In this document: piece by piece, positions 8,404 to 17,492 of the stretch
How the letters are laid out: the number at the start of each line of letters is the position of its first letter
Numbering within the stretch: the stretch's first letter is position 1
Origin: Rhodohalobacter sulfatireducens
GTDB lineage: Bacteria > Bacteroidota > Rhodothermia > Balneolales > Balneolaceae
Assembly: GCF_022012475.1 (NCBI RefSeq)
Contig: NZ_JAKLWS010000011.1
Span: 62,001-126,000, forward strand
Reading direction: 5' to 3'
DNA length: 64,000 bases
Notes under the pieces: model-generated
Told to the model about the DNA's origin: nothing
The model's database searches: none
The model's input: only the letters and a program-made list of their open reading frames with translations
Program-made: the position numbers and the translations under genes

Positions 8404-8435
8404 CACACTCCACATTTCACAGTCCTAAAGTCTAA
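8404..8435. repeat. Right array of unit B, CACA/CTAA tetramers at period 7
   Basis: CACA at 8404, 8411 and 8418, then CTAA at 8425 and 8432, each followed by a 3-base spacer. Read on the minus strand these are TGTG and TTAG heptamers, the inverse of the left array. The last CTAA contains the stop codon of the OstA-like gene. Confidence 0.7.
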
Positions 8436-9907
8436 AATTCATCATCTGTTTCAGCATCAACTTCAAATTCCTCAGTTGGATCTTCATTTCCACTGTTTTG
8501 CTGATTTTCCAAATATCTCAAGTACCTTGGTGGTAACTCAAACGGGCGTTCTTCCGGGATCGGTGGGAGACGCGGTGTTTGAACCTGAGGGCGCTGCGGT
8601 CTTTGTTCGGGATTCCACTGAAAGTTGTCGAGTTGTCGGTTGATGTTCGTTGAGTCCTCAGGCAGGTAAGAGCCATTGATACTTCGCTCCGCTTTAAAAT
8701 CGTCGAACTCTCCCTGTTCAAAATGCATGATTGACGGACCGGCAGATATCAGTTCAATGAGTCCATCCGGCTGATCATTCTCATCACGTTGATGGAAAAT
8801 AATCTCCGTATTGTTAAACATTCTCAATCGATCCAATTCGCCATCCTGGAAATATGCATTTAACGTATCTCCTGTCATTTGATGCAGTCGTCCGGTTAAT
8901 GAATCCTCCTGCACCAGAATTGGACGGGGATAGGAGGTGAGAAACCGAATGTTATCGTCTTCCATGTAAGCTTCTGTATATGGACCACTTAGCTGAATTC
9001 TTTCATGCCAAAGTTTTGGTGAGGAGCGCAGGATAAATTGATCCAAATCATCCCTGTAATTTGCTGTATCTGCAATGGCGGAAAAGTTTGAAGACCACAT
9101 CCGTACATCATGAAATGCATCCATGTAGGAGACGGTATCCGTTTCAGTGATTTCGATCGTATCAGCATAAAGGTGGGTGGTATCTTCCTTCGATTCACTG
9201 ACCTCCATCAGCCAGGCATCTTCCTTCAGCAATCGGTAACCGGTAGAATCAGCATACAAGTATTCACCTGAAAATCGGACATCATCTTCATAGTCATTTG
9301 CATAAACCTGACCGTACATCTCGTATAGATCTTTCTCACGATTCATAAAGAGTGAATCGGCCTCAATGTATTGAGTGGTATCGGACAGTTGTACATCTCC
9401 TCGAAAAACAGCACTATCCACATCTTGATAATACAGACCGCGTTGAGCAATCAGGGTTCCATCCTCATCCTCAAACCGAACGGGCACATTGAAAGTAGCA
9501 ATATCGGTCTCCATATCAACATCTATAGAATCACTAAACATCATATTCTCCTCAGACTGTACAATCACACGACCCCGCAGGCGACTTATTTCCAATTCTG
9601 TATTGTGATAAAGAGTATCCGCCCATATCATTTCATTTTCTGTTTCAATCTGGATGTTGAAAGCTGTCAATAAATTCCGCTCGGTATATTGGTAAACACT
9701 GTCTGTTTCAAGTACCATCTCTTCGGTTGTAAGAATCACATTACCCAAAATTTTCCTCACAGATTCGCCGTCAATTGTAATCCCTTCAGCCTGGTCGGCC
9801 TGGTTGATGATAACCCGATCCTGTGCATGAAGAGTTCGTCCGCCGGTTAAAAAGATCAGAAATAATAAACCAAGGAAGGCTGTATATGTGGAAATCAGTC
9901 TTATCAT
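8432..9907 (-). CDS. OstA-like LPS-export protein (LptA/LptD N-domain family)
   Basis: 491 residues with an N-terminal signal peptide (hydrophobic residues about 8-24, cleavage near LHAQ). The body consists of repeated beta-strand units with motifs such as GNVILTTEEMVLETDSVYQY and RGRVIVQSEENMMFSDS, typical of the OstA-like N domain. These proteins form the periplasmic beta-jellyroll bridge for lipopolysaccharide. The C-terminal 90 residues are rich in Pro, Gln, Asp and Glu and probably disordered. It starts four bases inside the end of lptC, so the two are translationally coupled, which supports a role in LPS export. It could be called an LptA-like protein; the length is more typical of Bacteroidota forms. 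Confidence 0.8.
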   Translation of the reverse strand: MIRLISTYTAFLGLLFLIFLTGGRTLHAQDRVIINQADQAEGITIDGESVRKILGNVILTTEEMVLETDSVYQYTERNLLTAFNIQIETENEMIWADTLYHNTELEISRLRGRVIVQSEENMMFSDSIDVDMETDIATFNVPVRFEDEDGTLIAQRGLYYQDVDSAVFRGDVQLSDTTQYIEADSLFMNREKDLYEMYGQVYANDYEDDVRFSGEYLYADSTGYRLLKEDAWLMEVSESKEDTTHLYADTIEITETDTVSYMDAFHDVRMWSSNFSAIADTANYRDDLDQFILRSSPKLWHERIQLSGPYTEAYMEDDNIRFLTSYPRPILVQEDSLTGRLHQMTGDTLNAYFQDGELDRLRMFNNTEIIFHQRDENDQPDGLIELISAGPSIMHFEQGEFDDFKAERSINGSYLPEDSTNINRQLDNFQWNPEQRPQRPQVQTPRLPPIPEERPFELPPRYLRYLENQQNSGNEDPTEEFEVDAETDDEF

Positions 9908-10476
9908 TCTACAATCAACCTGCCTCGTGGTTCGGTAATTGTATACGATGTGAGATCTGTCAACCCACTAAACCCTCGCCCTGATATACTGTCTGTAGGT
10001 GTTATAATTGTAACAAATTGCGGGGATGATATTCGGTCTGAATCTTGGATGTATTTGAGGTAGTCTGTATAAAGCTGGCGATCATCCACAGTTTGAACCC
10101 GGACAGAGTCCAGAAGTTCAAACTCTCGAACATCGTCATAGTAGATCGCTTCCTTGCTCCATGCTTCGGTTTCTAAATTACCGGTTGTGTCGAATAACTG
10201 AACATAAACGGGGCCGTCAATTGTGGTGCGTTTATTCTCTTCTGATTGATATTGAACGGAATGAGAACCGTCGATAATCATTCGGATTCTCCCTTTTCTC
10301 ATCAGTGATATTTCAACATCCCAGCTCTCGGTTGTCGTGATCAGGGAATCATTTAATGCAGCCTGTACTTGTTGGGAATCATATTCTGAGAGCTCTGTAC
10401 AAGAGATAGAGATGAGAGCAATCGAGAAAGTCAGTACTAACTTATGAATGTGTTCCAAAATAGCGATCTCCCGCAT
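9904..10476 (-). CDS. lptC: LPS export periplasmic protein LptC, probable lipoprotein
   Basis: 190 residues from the ATG at 10476. The N-terminus has a hydrophobic segment ending in ISISC, a possible lipobox, followed by a DUF1239/LptC beta-jellyroll (LMRKGRIRMIIDGSH, EAIYYDDVREFELLDSVRV). LptC receives LPS from the inner-membrane LptBFG transporter and passes it to LptA. The proposed start lies 35 bases inside the end of upp. An in-frame TTG at 10458, preceded by GGGAG, would give a shorter leader and is a real alternative. The gene ends overlapping the OstA-like gene by four bases. lptB, lptF and lptG are not nearby. Confidence 0.75.
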   Translation of the reverse strand: MREIAILEHIHKLVLTFSIALISISCTELSEYDSQQVQAALNDSLITTTESWDVEISLMRKGRIRMIIDGSHSVQYQSEENKRTTIDGPVYVQLFDTTGNLETEAWSKEAIYYDDVREFELLDSVRVQTVDDRQLYTDYLKYIQDSDRISSPQFVTIITPTDSISGRGFSGLTDLTSYTITEPRGRLIVE

Positions 10477-11080
10477 CACCCAACCCCGGTACAATGAACG
10501 CATTGTCGTTAAGTTTTTCATCCACTGCTGCTGTAATAATTGGAACATCGGGATATTTGTTTGAAATTCGCTCCAGTCCCTCGGGTGCAGAAATAAGAGA
10601 GATAAACCGGATATTTTCTGCTCCACTATTTTGAAGAAAATCGATGGCATCATCTGCACTGCCACCGGTCGCCAACATGGGATCAACAAGAAGTACCAGG
10701 GCTTTATCCAGGTCTTCAGGCATGTTGGAATAGTAGTCAACGGGTTGATGCGTTGTTTCGTCTCTGTACATACCAAGATGTCCTACTTTTGCGTCCGGCA
10801 CAAAATCAATAATCGCATCAACTAGACTCAAACCCGCTCTTAAAATAGGAACAATCACAATTTTTTGGTCGATCTGATACCCGGTAGTACGGGTAATGGG
10901 AGTATCCACTTCAATTTCCCGTAGAGGAAGATCTTTGAGGGCGTAATAAGCTAAAATTGTGGCAATTCGGGCCATAGCTACCCGAAAATCTGCAGTCTTA
11001 GTAGTCGATTCGCGGAGAATAGTCAGATCCCTGGCAACAATGGGATGTTGTATAATTGTCGGTTTGTTTGAATTAGTCAT
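10442..11080 (-). CDS. upp: Uracil phosphoribosyltransferase
   Basis: 212 residues from the ATG at 11080; a longer frame to 11149 overlaps the symporter coding region and was not used. The PRPP-binding loop VDPMLATGGSADDA and the uracil-binding C-terminal region with FIVPGLGDAGDRYFGT are intact. The enzyme makes UMP from uracil and PRPP in pyrimidine salvage. The start overlaps the end of the upstream symporter gene by eight bases, and the 3' end overlaps lptC, so three functionally unrelated genes are packed in one transcript. Confidence 0.93.
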   Translation of the reverse strand: MTNSNKPTIIQHPIVARDLTILRESTTKTADFRVAMARIATILAYYALKDLPLREIEVDTPITRTTGYQIDQKIVIVPILRAGLSLVDAIIDFVPDAKVGHLGMYRDETTHQPVDYYSNMPEDLDKALVLLVDPMLATGGSADDAIDFLQNSGAENIRFISLISAPEGLERISNKYPDVPIITAAVDEKLNDNAFIVPGLGDAGDRYFGTHS

Positions 11081-12722
11081 TGTCTTCAGATTCTTCCATT
11101 CGTTTGAAGTAATCTTTCGTGGTTCCGTAAACAACACCGGAGAGCGCAAAAAGGGCGATCAGGTTGGGGAATGTCATCAGTCCAAGAGCGATATCACCAA
11201 TAGCCCAGATTGTACCTAGCGCCGTGATGGCCCCGACGAAGTGGAGAACAACATAAACCGCCTTGTAGTAAATAATGGATTTATCACCAAGCAGATACTG
11301 AATGGATCGATCTCCGTAATAACTCCAGGATATGGAGGTTGAGATCGCAAAAAGAAGCACTGAAATTGTAACAATATATTTACCACCGGGGAACAAAGGG
11401 GCAAGGCCATCTTCAAATCCCTGGGAAGTTAACGTAGCACCGTTATAAATTTCTTTACCATAAACAATACTACTTACCTCTCCACTCGGTTCATATGTAG
11501 CTGTATAACTATCGGTGTCGATTGTTCCGCTGAACAGTTCGGTCTGCTCTATGTTTGCAAAGACTGTGTCGATAGCGAAATCACTTCTCAACATAGATCC
11601 ATTTTGGATAATGCCATCTTCAACAACCAGTGTATTGGGTTGATCCAGTGATTGGCTTATTTCAAAATCGAGATCGGGAGAACCCAGGTTTACTTCAGTC
11701 ATATGTTTTGTATCCCAAACCCCGGTTGAGATAATCACGAGACCTGTCATGGTACAAACCATAATGGTATCGATGAAGGGTTCCAAAAGAGCTACAACTC
11801 CTTCACGAACGGGCTCTTCTGTTTTTGCAGCACCATGTGCAATTGGGGCTGAACCCTGGCCTGCTTCGTTCGAAAAAAGTCCCCGCTTGACACCCCAAAC
11901 CATGGTGGTGATGAATAAACCTGAACCCACTCCCCAGGCACCTGCTTGTGGATTAAATGCGTAGGAGAAGATTTTTCCAAAAGAGGGAAGAACCTGGTCG
12001 TAGTTAATCAATAATATTAAAAGAGCTCCTAAAACGTATACAATGGCCATTAATGGGGTTAGACGGGCAGTTACATATCCAATCCTTTTAATTCCACCAA
12101 TGATGACAATTCCTACCAGTGATGCCGTGATAAGCCCCGTAACATAAGGTGGAACAATAATGAAAAAAGAGTTTTCCATCACATCAGCCACTGTGTTGGC
12201 CTGGATGGCATTTCCTGTAAAAAAGGAACAGATAACTGCAAGTGAGGCAAAAATTACAGCAAGCCATTTCCAGTTTTCTCCTAAGCCGCGTTCAATGTAG
12301 TACATCGGTCCGCCCGATACAGAGCCATCGGCATTCTGAATTCGGTATTTAACGGCGAGAGTACATTCGGAATATTTAATAGCCATTCCGAAAAAGGCGG
12401 TAACCCACATCCAAAAAAGTGCGCCGGGTCCTCCATAATGAATAGCGATGGCAACTCCGGCAATGTTACCAATGCCAACAGTAGCTGACAGAGCAGTTGA
12501 AAGAGCCTGGAAGTGATTTACATCACCTGTGTCATCGGGATTATCATAAAATCCACTTACAACTTTAATTCCATGTGTAAAACGTCGAATTTGGATGAAT
12601 CCCATCCGAAGTGTAATAAAAATGCCATACCCCAAAAGAAGTATGACCATTGCAGGTAGCGTTTCGGGGGTATTCCAAACAAGATTATTTAAAAACCCTA
12701 CGACTCTTTCTAAAACTTCCAT
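11073..12722 (-). CDS. Alanine or glycine:cation symporter (AGCS family)
   Basis: 549-residue multi-spanning inner-membrane protein. Family motifs include VGIGNIAGVAIAIHYGGPGA, FFGMAIKYSECTLAVKYR, SGGPMYYIERGLG and RGLFSNEAGQGSAPIAHGAA. AGCS proteins import alanine or glycine with Na+ or H+. The usual length is about 450 residues; the excess is a hydrophilic insert of about 110 residues between membrane segments (about residues 334-446), rich in Asp, Glu, Ser and Thr. It is probably an extracytoplasmic domain. The gene heads the minus-strand run into upp. Confidence 0.9.
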   Translation of the reverse strand: MEVLERVVGFLNNLVWNTPETLPAMVILLLGYGIFITLRMGFIQIRRFTHGIKVVSGFYDNPDDTGDVNHFQALSTALSATVGIGNIAGVAIAIHYGGPGALFWMWVTAFFGMAIKYSECTLAVKYRIQNADGSVSGGPMYYIERGLGENWKWLAVIFASLAVICSFFTGNAIQANTVADVMENSFFIIVPPYVTGLITASLVGIVIIGGIKRIGYVTARLTPLMAIVYVLGALLILLINYDQVLPSFGKIFSYAFNPQAGAWGVGSGLFITTMVWGVKRGLFSNEAGQGSAPIAHGAAKTEEPVREGVVALLEPFIDTIMVCTMTGLVIISTGVWDTKHMTEVNLGSPDLDFEISQSLDQPNTLVVEDGIIQNGSMLRSDFAIDTVFANIEQTELFSGTIDTDSYTATYEPSGEVSSIVYGKEIYNGATLTSQGFEDGLAPLFPGGKYIVTISVLLFAISTSISWSYYGDRSIQYLLGDKSIIYYKAVYVVLHFVGAITALGTIWAIGDIALGLMTFPNLIALFALSGVVYGTTKDYFKRMEESEDND

Positions 12723-12902
12723 CTGTTCTGGTTAAATTCTGTGTTGAATTCAAAAACGAAGGTATAAAAGATTTGACAAAATTTTTGAGTAAATTTTAGA
12801 ATAAAATGAACGATTTGAGGGAGCATTCACATTTGCACTATAGATTAAGAAGTATATAGTTAATTAAATCACATGATAAAAAGTTGATTAAACGAAGATA
12901 CT

Positions 12903-13187
12903 ATGACTAAAGCCGATATAGTAGATGTTATTTCATCATCCACCGGACTAACTAAGGTTGAAACCGAAGCTGTTGTAAATGGTTTTATGGACACTGTCAT
13001 TGATGCCATGAAACGGGGCGAAAATATTGAACTACGCGGTTTTGGAACTTTTAAAGTAGTAAAAAGGGCTCAACGGGTTGCAAGAAATCCAAAGACAAAT
13101 GAAGAAGTTATTGTTCCTGAGCAGTTTGTCCCTCAATTGAAAGTTTCGAAAGATTTTAAAGAGCAGGTAAACGAAGCGAATAGCTAA
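12903..13187 (+). CDS. HU/IHF family DNA-binding protein
   Basis: 94 residues with the full HU fold: helical N-terminus (MTKADIVDVISSSTGLTKVE), beta-arm region with GFGTFKVVKRAQRVARNPKT, and the final helix. The family bends DNA as a dimer and organises the nucleoid. The ELRGFGTF and RVARNPKTNE motifs are canonical. The gene stands alone, with a 180-base upstream region shared with the divergent symporter gene and the GH16 gene convergent downstream. HU and IHF subtype cannot be separated by eye. Confidence 0.93.
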   Translation: MTKADIVDVISSSTGLTKVETEAVVNGFMDTVIDAMKRGENIELRGFGTFKVVKRAQRVARNPKTNEEVIVPEQFVPQLKVSKDFKEQVNEANS

Positions 13188-13244
13188 TTTTGCAAATCCT
13201 CAACAATCTCTCGGAGGGGTTAATACAGCCTGCAATGTAAGTAG

Positions 13245-14039
13245 TTACTTTTGATAAACTCTTACATAATCCACGACGAAAGCTTGTGGGAATTCAGTAG
13301 ATTCGTCCGGATTTGGCAGAAAATCACCGCCAACGGCAAGGTTTAAGATGATATAGAAAGGAGTTGAAAAGGGATTGAATTCAGTATCAAACTCATCGAA
13401 TCGAATTCGCTGAAATATCTCATCTTCAAAATACCAGGTTAGTTCATCTTCAGTCCACTGCAGGGCGTAAATATGGAACTCCTCACTGAGTTTGCTCTCT
13501 TCAGTTGTAAACTCTTTCACAAAAAATCTTCTGCAGTCAAGAGTTTCGCCTTCACATCCGCCTCTCCAAAAATGTATCGCACCGCTGGTGGTATAAGGTT
13601 CATTTCCGCGATATTCCATAATGTCTATCTCGCCACCCTTTGGCCAGTCAATGTCGCGAATGGGCATCAACCAGAACGCAGGCCAAAATCCCTTTCCTTC
13701 CGGCATTTTCAATCGTGCTTCGAAACGACCATACTTCCAGCCGATTTGGGTACTGTCTGTTGATATTCGTGCTGAGGTGTATTCCATTCCCCGATAATTT
13801 TCCCGGTGGGCTTCAAGGTATAGTTTGCCCTCCTCGACATAAGCGTTCTTCGATCGTGGAGTGTAATATTGCAGTTCATTATTGTATGCCGTTCCCTCCC
13901 AAAAATTCCAGGTGTCGGAATCAATAGATTCCCCGTTAAACTCTTCCGACCAAACCAATTTATAATCCTGGGAAAAAGCAGTTTCAGCGATTAGATTTGC
14001 GATGATTAAGAGTGTGGCAACAGCAATTATTTCTCTCAT
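13245..14039 (-). CDS. Secreted glycoside hydrolase family 16 (laminarinase-like)
   Basis: 264 residues from the ATG at 14039, with a signal peptide (about 1-23, cleavage after FSQ). The catalytic signature GEIDIMEYRG places nucleophile E137, D139 and acid/base E142 in the expected E-I-D-I-M-E spacing. WKYGRFEARLKMP and GFWPAFWLMP are also typical. The methionine-bulged active site is that of beta-1,3-glucanases, so laminarin or a related beta-glucan is the likely substrate, acting outside the cytoplasm. The protein is a bare catalytic domain without CBM or T9SS tail. An earlier start at 14087 would add 16 residues before the signal peptide and is less likely. Confidence 0.9.
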   Translation of the reverse strand: MREIIAVATLLIIANLIAETAFSQDYKLVWSEEFNGESIDSDTWNFWEGTAYNNELQYYTPRSKNAYVEEGKLYLEAHRENYRGMEYTSARISTDSTQIGWKYGRFEARLKMPEGKGFWPAFWLMPIRDIDWPKGGEIDIMEYRGNEPYTTSGAIHFWRGGCEGETLDCRRFFVKEFTTEESKLSEEFHIYALQWTEDELTWYFEDEIFQRIRFDEFDTEFNPFSTPFYIILNLAVGGDFLPNPDESTEFPQAFVVDYVRVYQK

Positions 14040-14119
14040 AGATGATAAATAAAAAAATCCCAATGACTCTAATAAATTATGAGCCATTGGGATAAATCAA
14101 AAGAGTGGATAAGAAATAT

Positions 14120-17100
14120 TTAAAAATCGATACCTATTGTAAAATAATGAATCGGATCTCCCTGGAATCCATCTCTGCCATACGGCCATCCAATATCGTA
14201 TCTGACCGGAAGTCCCAAAAGAATGGTTCGGAGACCAAATCCGGCGCCAATAAGAATATCTCCGTCAACAAAGGTTGTTTCCAGGTCACCGTCCTGAGGT
14301 TCGCCTTCGCGTAACAACCCGGTTTGTGGGTTGATGTATTCGGTACGCTTGTTCCCGATTCGCCAGTCGAGTTCAGAGGGGTTTTCATAGTAAACGATTG
14401 GATTTCCTCTCTCATCGCTATATCTGAAATACGGTACATCGAATCCCCACGCAGCACCAGCATCCACAAAAGCAACGCCGGTTAAGTTATATAGTGGCAG
14501 CAAGGGAATGGGACCCGGAAGTACGGCTGCAAAAAGCGGGAACCGAAATTCTGCATTCACCATGGTAAATCTATCACCGAAGATTGTGTTAAATTCGTGC
14601 CCCCGAAGCGGTGTTGCCGGGAGAGTGAAAAAAGTATCGGCGAGCCTGTCGAACGGAATTTCCGCATCCGACCATTTTTGGTTGATCCATCCAAGCATAC
14701 CTCCCATAAAGAATGTTTGGGAGTCGCGGCCAAATGAAGCTGACCCCGAACCTCTCAGGGCAAAAGAATATCTCGACCCCAAATTGAAATACTTGCGAAA
14801 ATCACCGAGTACTGTTGCAAATTGAGGAATCTCACTTCCCAATGGAGGGCTGCCCGATAACCGAACGGAGTACCGTGTTCCCCCGGCAGGTGTTATGAAT
14901 CCCGGTATGGTGTAATCACCCGTGAATGTAACCTGTGGGTAGAGGAACCATGTGTCTTCATTTCGTGTATTTTGACCTCCAAAACCTGAGACAGTGCTGA
15001 AATCCCTGGCAATACCAATGGCTGATACGCCGTAATCAAACCGCTGGTATCGGTTCAATGGATATTGAAAATCAATAGATCCGCCATAGGTTCGGAATCT
15101 CAGAAGCTCACCAAAAAAGGTTTGATAATTCCTGGATTGGTGGAAATATGATAATAGGAAATTGGTCCTGTTCTTGAAGTATCCGTATTGAAAACTGTAA
15201 TCACTGTTTCGGAGGTCAAACACCAAGTTCGAACCAAATGAGATTCGATGGTCGCCAAACAGATCACTTAGCGAAATGTAAGCGAACGCAGATGTTCCAT
15301 AATACGTACTCACTTGAGCTGCCGAGTAACTGAATATTGGTGAGAATTCAAGCTTATACTCTTTGGGCTGAAATAATCCGTCTGCAGTTAAATTATTTTC
15401 AGGTTCAAAATTACTTGGGTCATCTCGAAGTTCGAGAGTTGAATCTCGAACTACGGATTCACCAAATTGATAATTTCTGAAATCGATTCTGTCTGATTGT
15501 TCCTCACTATCGGCTGTATCGGGTTCACTGGGTTCAATATATCGATTTTGACCGGATGTGGATGCATCAGCCAGGAATCGCGATGAGATAGCATTTCCCT
15601 GCGGCCGTGATTCAATCATCTCCTGCACATATTGTATAGCAGGAACACGATCTCCGGGGCGTTCTTCGGCTCGTTCTCTTGCCCAGGTATTTGGCTCTAA
15701 TGGCGCATCCCTTCGTTGTGCAAGGGGGGAGCGCATCATAAAAATGTCGGGGTAGCCTTCGTTCAGGGCATTAAATGCAAGCCGGGTTCCATCAGCTGAA
15801 ACCGACATCTGCATAAGTCCGGTTTGCAGATCAGTCAGTGGATAAACAGAGCGGCTTTGCAGATCATATTCGTAAATATTTGGGATTCCATTCTGATCGG
15901 AAACAAAAAGCAGTTCTCCGTTTTGGGTTAACTTTGGATTTGTTTCATCCCAATGAGTATTCGTTAATCGATTTATACGCTGCTCTTCAACATTTATTGA
16001 GTAAAGATCATGCTGAAAGAACGAATCATCTTTCATGCCGGAAAAGCCAGCGAGATAAGTGTTCGGTTGGATATGTTCGCCACGATTTGAAACAAAATAA
16101 ATTGTTTCTGAATCAGGGCCCCACGCCGCTTCAACATCCGTAAAGATATCGTTTGTTAGATTTACAAAATCCTGGGTTTCAAGATTGTACACAAAGATAT
16201 CCTGATAGGGACCAATGTTGCCGTCGAATGCAATTTTATTTCCATCGGGTGACCATGCTACGGAATTGATGGCATCTACTTTTGGAAATCGAATTGTTTG
16301 TGTATCCAGAGTTTCGTAATCAACAATAGCCAGGTTGTAAGATCCCTGAGATTTACTTGAGAGAGCGATTCTTGATCCATTTGGAGACCAGGATAGGTTT
16401 GGATTCAGGATATTTAACTCCTCAAACATTGGATTGTCTGCACCGCTTACAATTGTTTTCAATCTTTCACCGCTGTTTGCATCAACCACGACTACGTCAA
16501 ATACACCCCGCCGATTGGTAATCATCGCAATTCGATCGCCACGAGGGGAGATAGATGGACTGGTATTGTAAGAACCGGACCGAGCCCTGTTTGTAATTTG
16601 TGTTGCAACACTGTTCAGTGACTGGCGATTGGCAACTTCCGGAAAGTACCTCTGCCGATAATATTCTTGCCATCGCTCCGAAATCTCCTCAACATTCAAA
16701 CCCAAAGACTGAATAAGAGATTGCTGGATATTTCGAGTGGTTTTAATTCTCTGAAGTATCTCCGTGATTTTCGGTCGTCCATATTGATCAGCGATATAGT
16801 ACCAAAATGATTGTCCACCGCGATAGGCATAGAAACCTCTGAGCTGACTAATAGGTGGAAGGTAATCATTCAACACCGCATCGCGCACATACATGTCTGT
16901 TTGTGTATCCCATTTTAACGCCAGGAATTCAGCAAGGCCTTCATCAAACCAGTTAGGAAAAACAAGCTGAATATTATTGTTGATGAGCGATTGAGCAGAT
17001 CCGCCATAATAGATGTCATTCACGTAGGCGTGTAACAACTCGTGATGGATCGTTCGCCGGAAATCAGCATAATCAGCCATGAAGGGCTGTGTCATCCGGT

Positions 17101-17476
17101 TTTGATATAGGTCTGTCACACCGCCAATTCCTTGAGCGTCAACAGGAAGTGCAACTACATTTGTCTGGGAAAAATCGCTGTGAGAATCGTAGATAATGAC
17201 CGGAATACGGGAAGTTATCTGATCTCCAAAATCTTCATTTAGCTGTTTCAGGCTCGATTCAACTGCTTCTGCCGTAAACTGGGCGAGGTGGTAATTCTTG
17301 GAGTTATAGTAGTACACATCGAAGTGGTCGGTCTCAATAAACCTCCAGTCGAATTTCTCGTATTGAACCCGGTTTTTCCCAAAATTGAAAAACTGGGCAT
17401 AAAGATTTTCAACCGCTGATCCTGCAAGCAGAAAAGCGATCAGAGAGGTAAGTAAAATTTTATACGTTACGCGCAT
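14120..17476 (-). CDS. Large exported protein: HExxH peptidase-like domain, PD40 propeller, outer-membrane barrel
   Basis: 1118 residues with a signal peptide (about 1-27). Residues 40-280 form a gluzincin-like domain: HELLH at 145-149 and WFDEG with E179 as probable third zinc ligand. Residues about 300-590 hold WD40/TolB-like PD40 repeats (SPRGDRIAMITN, SWSPNGSRIALSS, AWSPDGNKIAFDG). From about 690 to the end there are beta-barrel strands of the surface-antigen type ending IHYFTIGIDF. Such proteins are usually named biopolymer transporter Tol or PD40 proteins; substrate and role are unknown. I infer an outer-membrane-anchored peptidase facing the periplasm. The gene is last in the packed minus run and 16 bases after rnr. 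Confidence 0.8.
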   Translation of the reverse strand: MRVTYKILLTSLIAFLLAGSAVENLYAQFFNFGKNRVQYEKFDWRFIETDHFDVYYYNSKNYHLAQFTAEAVESSLKQLNEDFGDQITSRIPVIIYDSHSDFSQTNVVALPVDAQGIGGVTDLYQNRMTQPFMADYADFRRTIHHELLHAYVNDIYYGGSAQSLINNNIQLVFPNWFDEGLAEFLALKWDTQTDMYVRDAVLNDYLPPISQLRGFYAYRGGQSFWYYIADQYGRPKITEILQRIKTTRNIQQSLIQSLGLNVEEISERWQEYYRQRYFPEVANRQSLNSVATQITNRARSGSYNTSPSISPRGDRIAMITNRRGVFDVVVVDANSGERLKTIVSGADNPMFEELNILNPNLSWSPNGSRIALSSKSQGSYNLAIVDYETLDTQTIRFPKVDAINSVAWSPDGNKIAFDGNIGPYQDIFVYNLETQDFVNLTNDIFTDVEAAWGPDSETIYFVSNRGEHIQPNTYLAGFSGMKDDSFFQHDLYSINVEEQRINRLTNTHWDETNPKLTQNGELLFVSDQNGIPNIYEYDLQSRSVYPLTDLQTGLMQMSVSADGTRLAFNALNEGYPDIFMMRSPLAQRRDAPLEPNTWARERAEERPGDRVPAIQYVQEMIESRPQGNAISSRFLADASTSGQNRYIEPSEPDTADSEEQSDRIDFRNYQFGESVVRDSTLELRDDPSNFEPENNLTADGLFQPKEYKLEFSPIFSYSAAQVSTYYGTSAFAYISLSDLFGDHRISFGSNLVFDLRNSDYSFQYGYFKNRTNFLLSYFHQSRNYQTFFGELLRFRTYGGSIDFQYPLNRYQRFDYGVSAIGIARDFSTVSGFGGQNTRNEDTWFLYPQVTFTGDYTIPGFITPAGGTRYSVRLSGSPPLGSEIPQFATVLGDFRKYFNLGSRYSFALRGSGSASFGRDSQTFFMGGMLGWINQKWSDAEIPFDRLADTFFTLPATPLRGHEFNTIFGDRFTMVNAEFRFPLFAAVLPGPIPLLPLYNLTGVAFVDAGAAWGFDVPYFRYSDERGNPIVYYENPSELDWRIGNKRTEYINPQTGLLREGEPQDGDLETTFVDGDILIGAGFGLRTILLGLPVRYDIGWPYGRDGFQGDPIHYFTIGIDF

Positions 17477-17492
17477 GTTTATAAAATTGTAG

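Larger units (their letters stand above)
7903..8435. mobile_element. Candidate four-helix-bundle insertion unit B (period-7 inverted arrays)
   Basis: A unit of about 533 bp with the same plan as unit A: a left array of six heptamers of the type TGTGGnn (7903-7944), a four-helix-bundle gene on the plus strand, and a right array of CACA/CTAA tetramers at period 7 (8404-8435) that is the inverse of the left one. It fills the gap from the paaJ start codon to the stop codon of the OstA-like gene, and its last tetramer overlaps that stop codon. Its repeat unit differs from that of unit A although the encoded proteins are close paralogues. Confidence 0.5.

Noticed and set aside
10477-10776. N-terminal extension of lptC through upp
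   Set aside because: It lies fully inside upp in another frame and contains no signal sequence.
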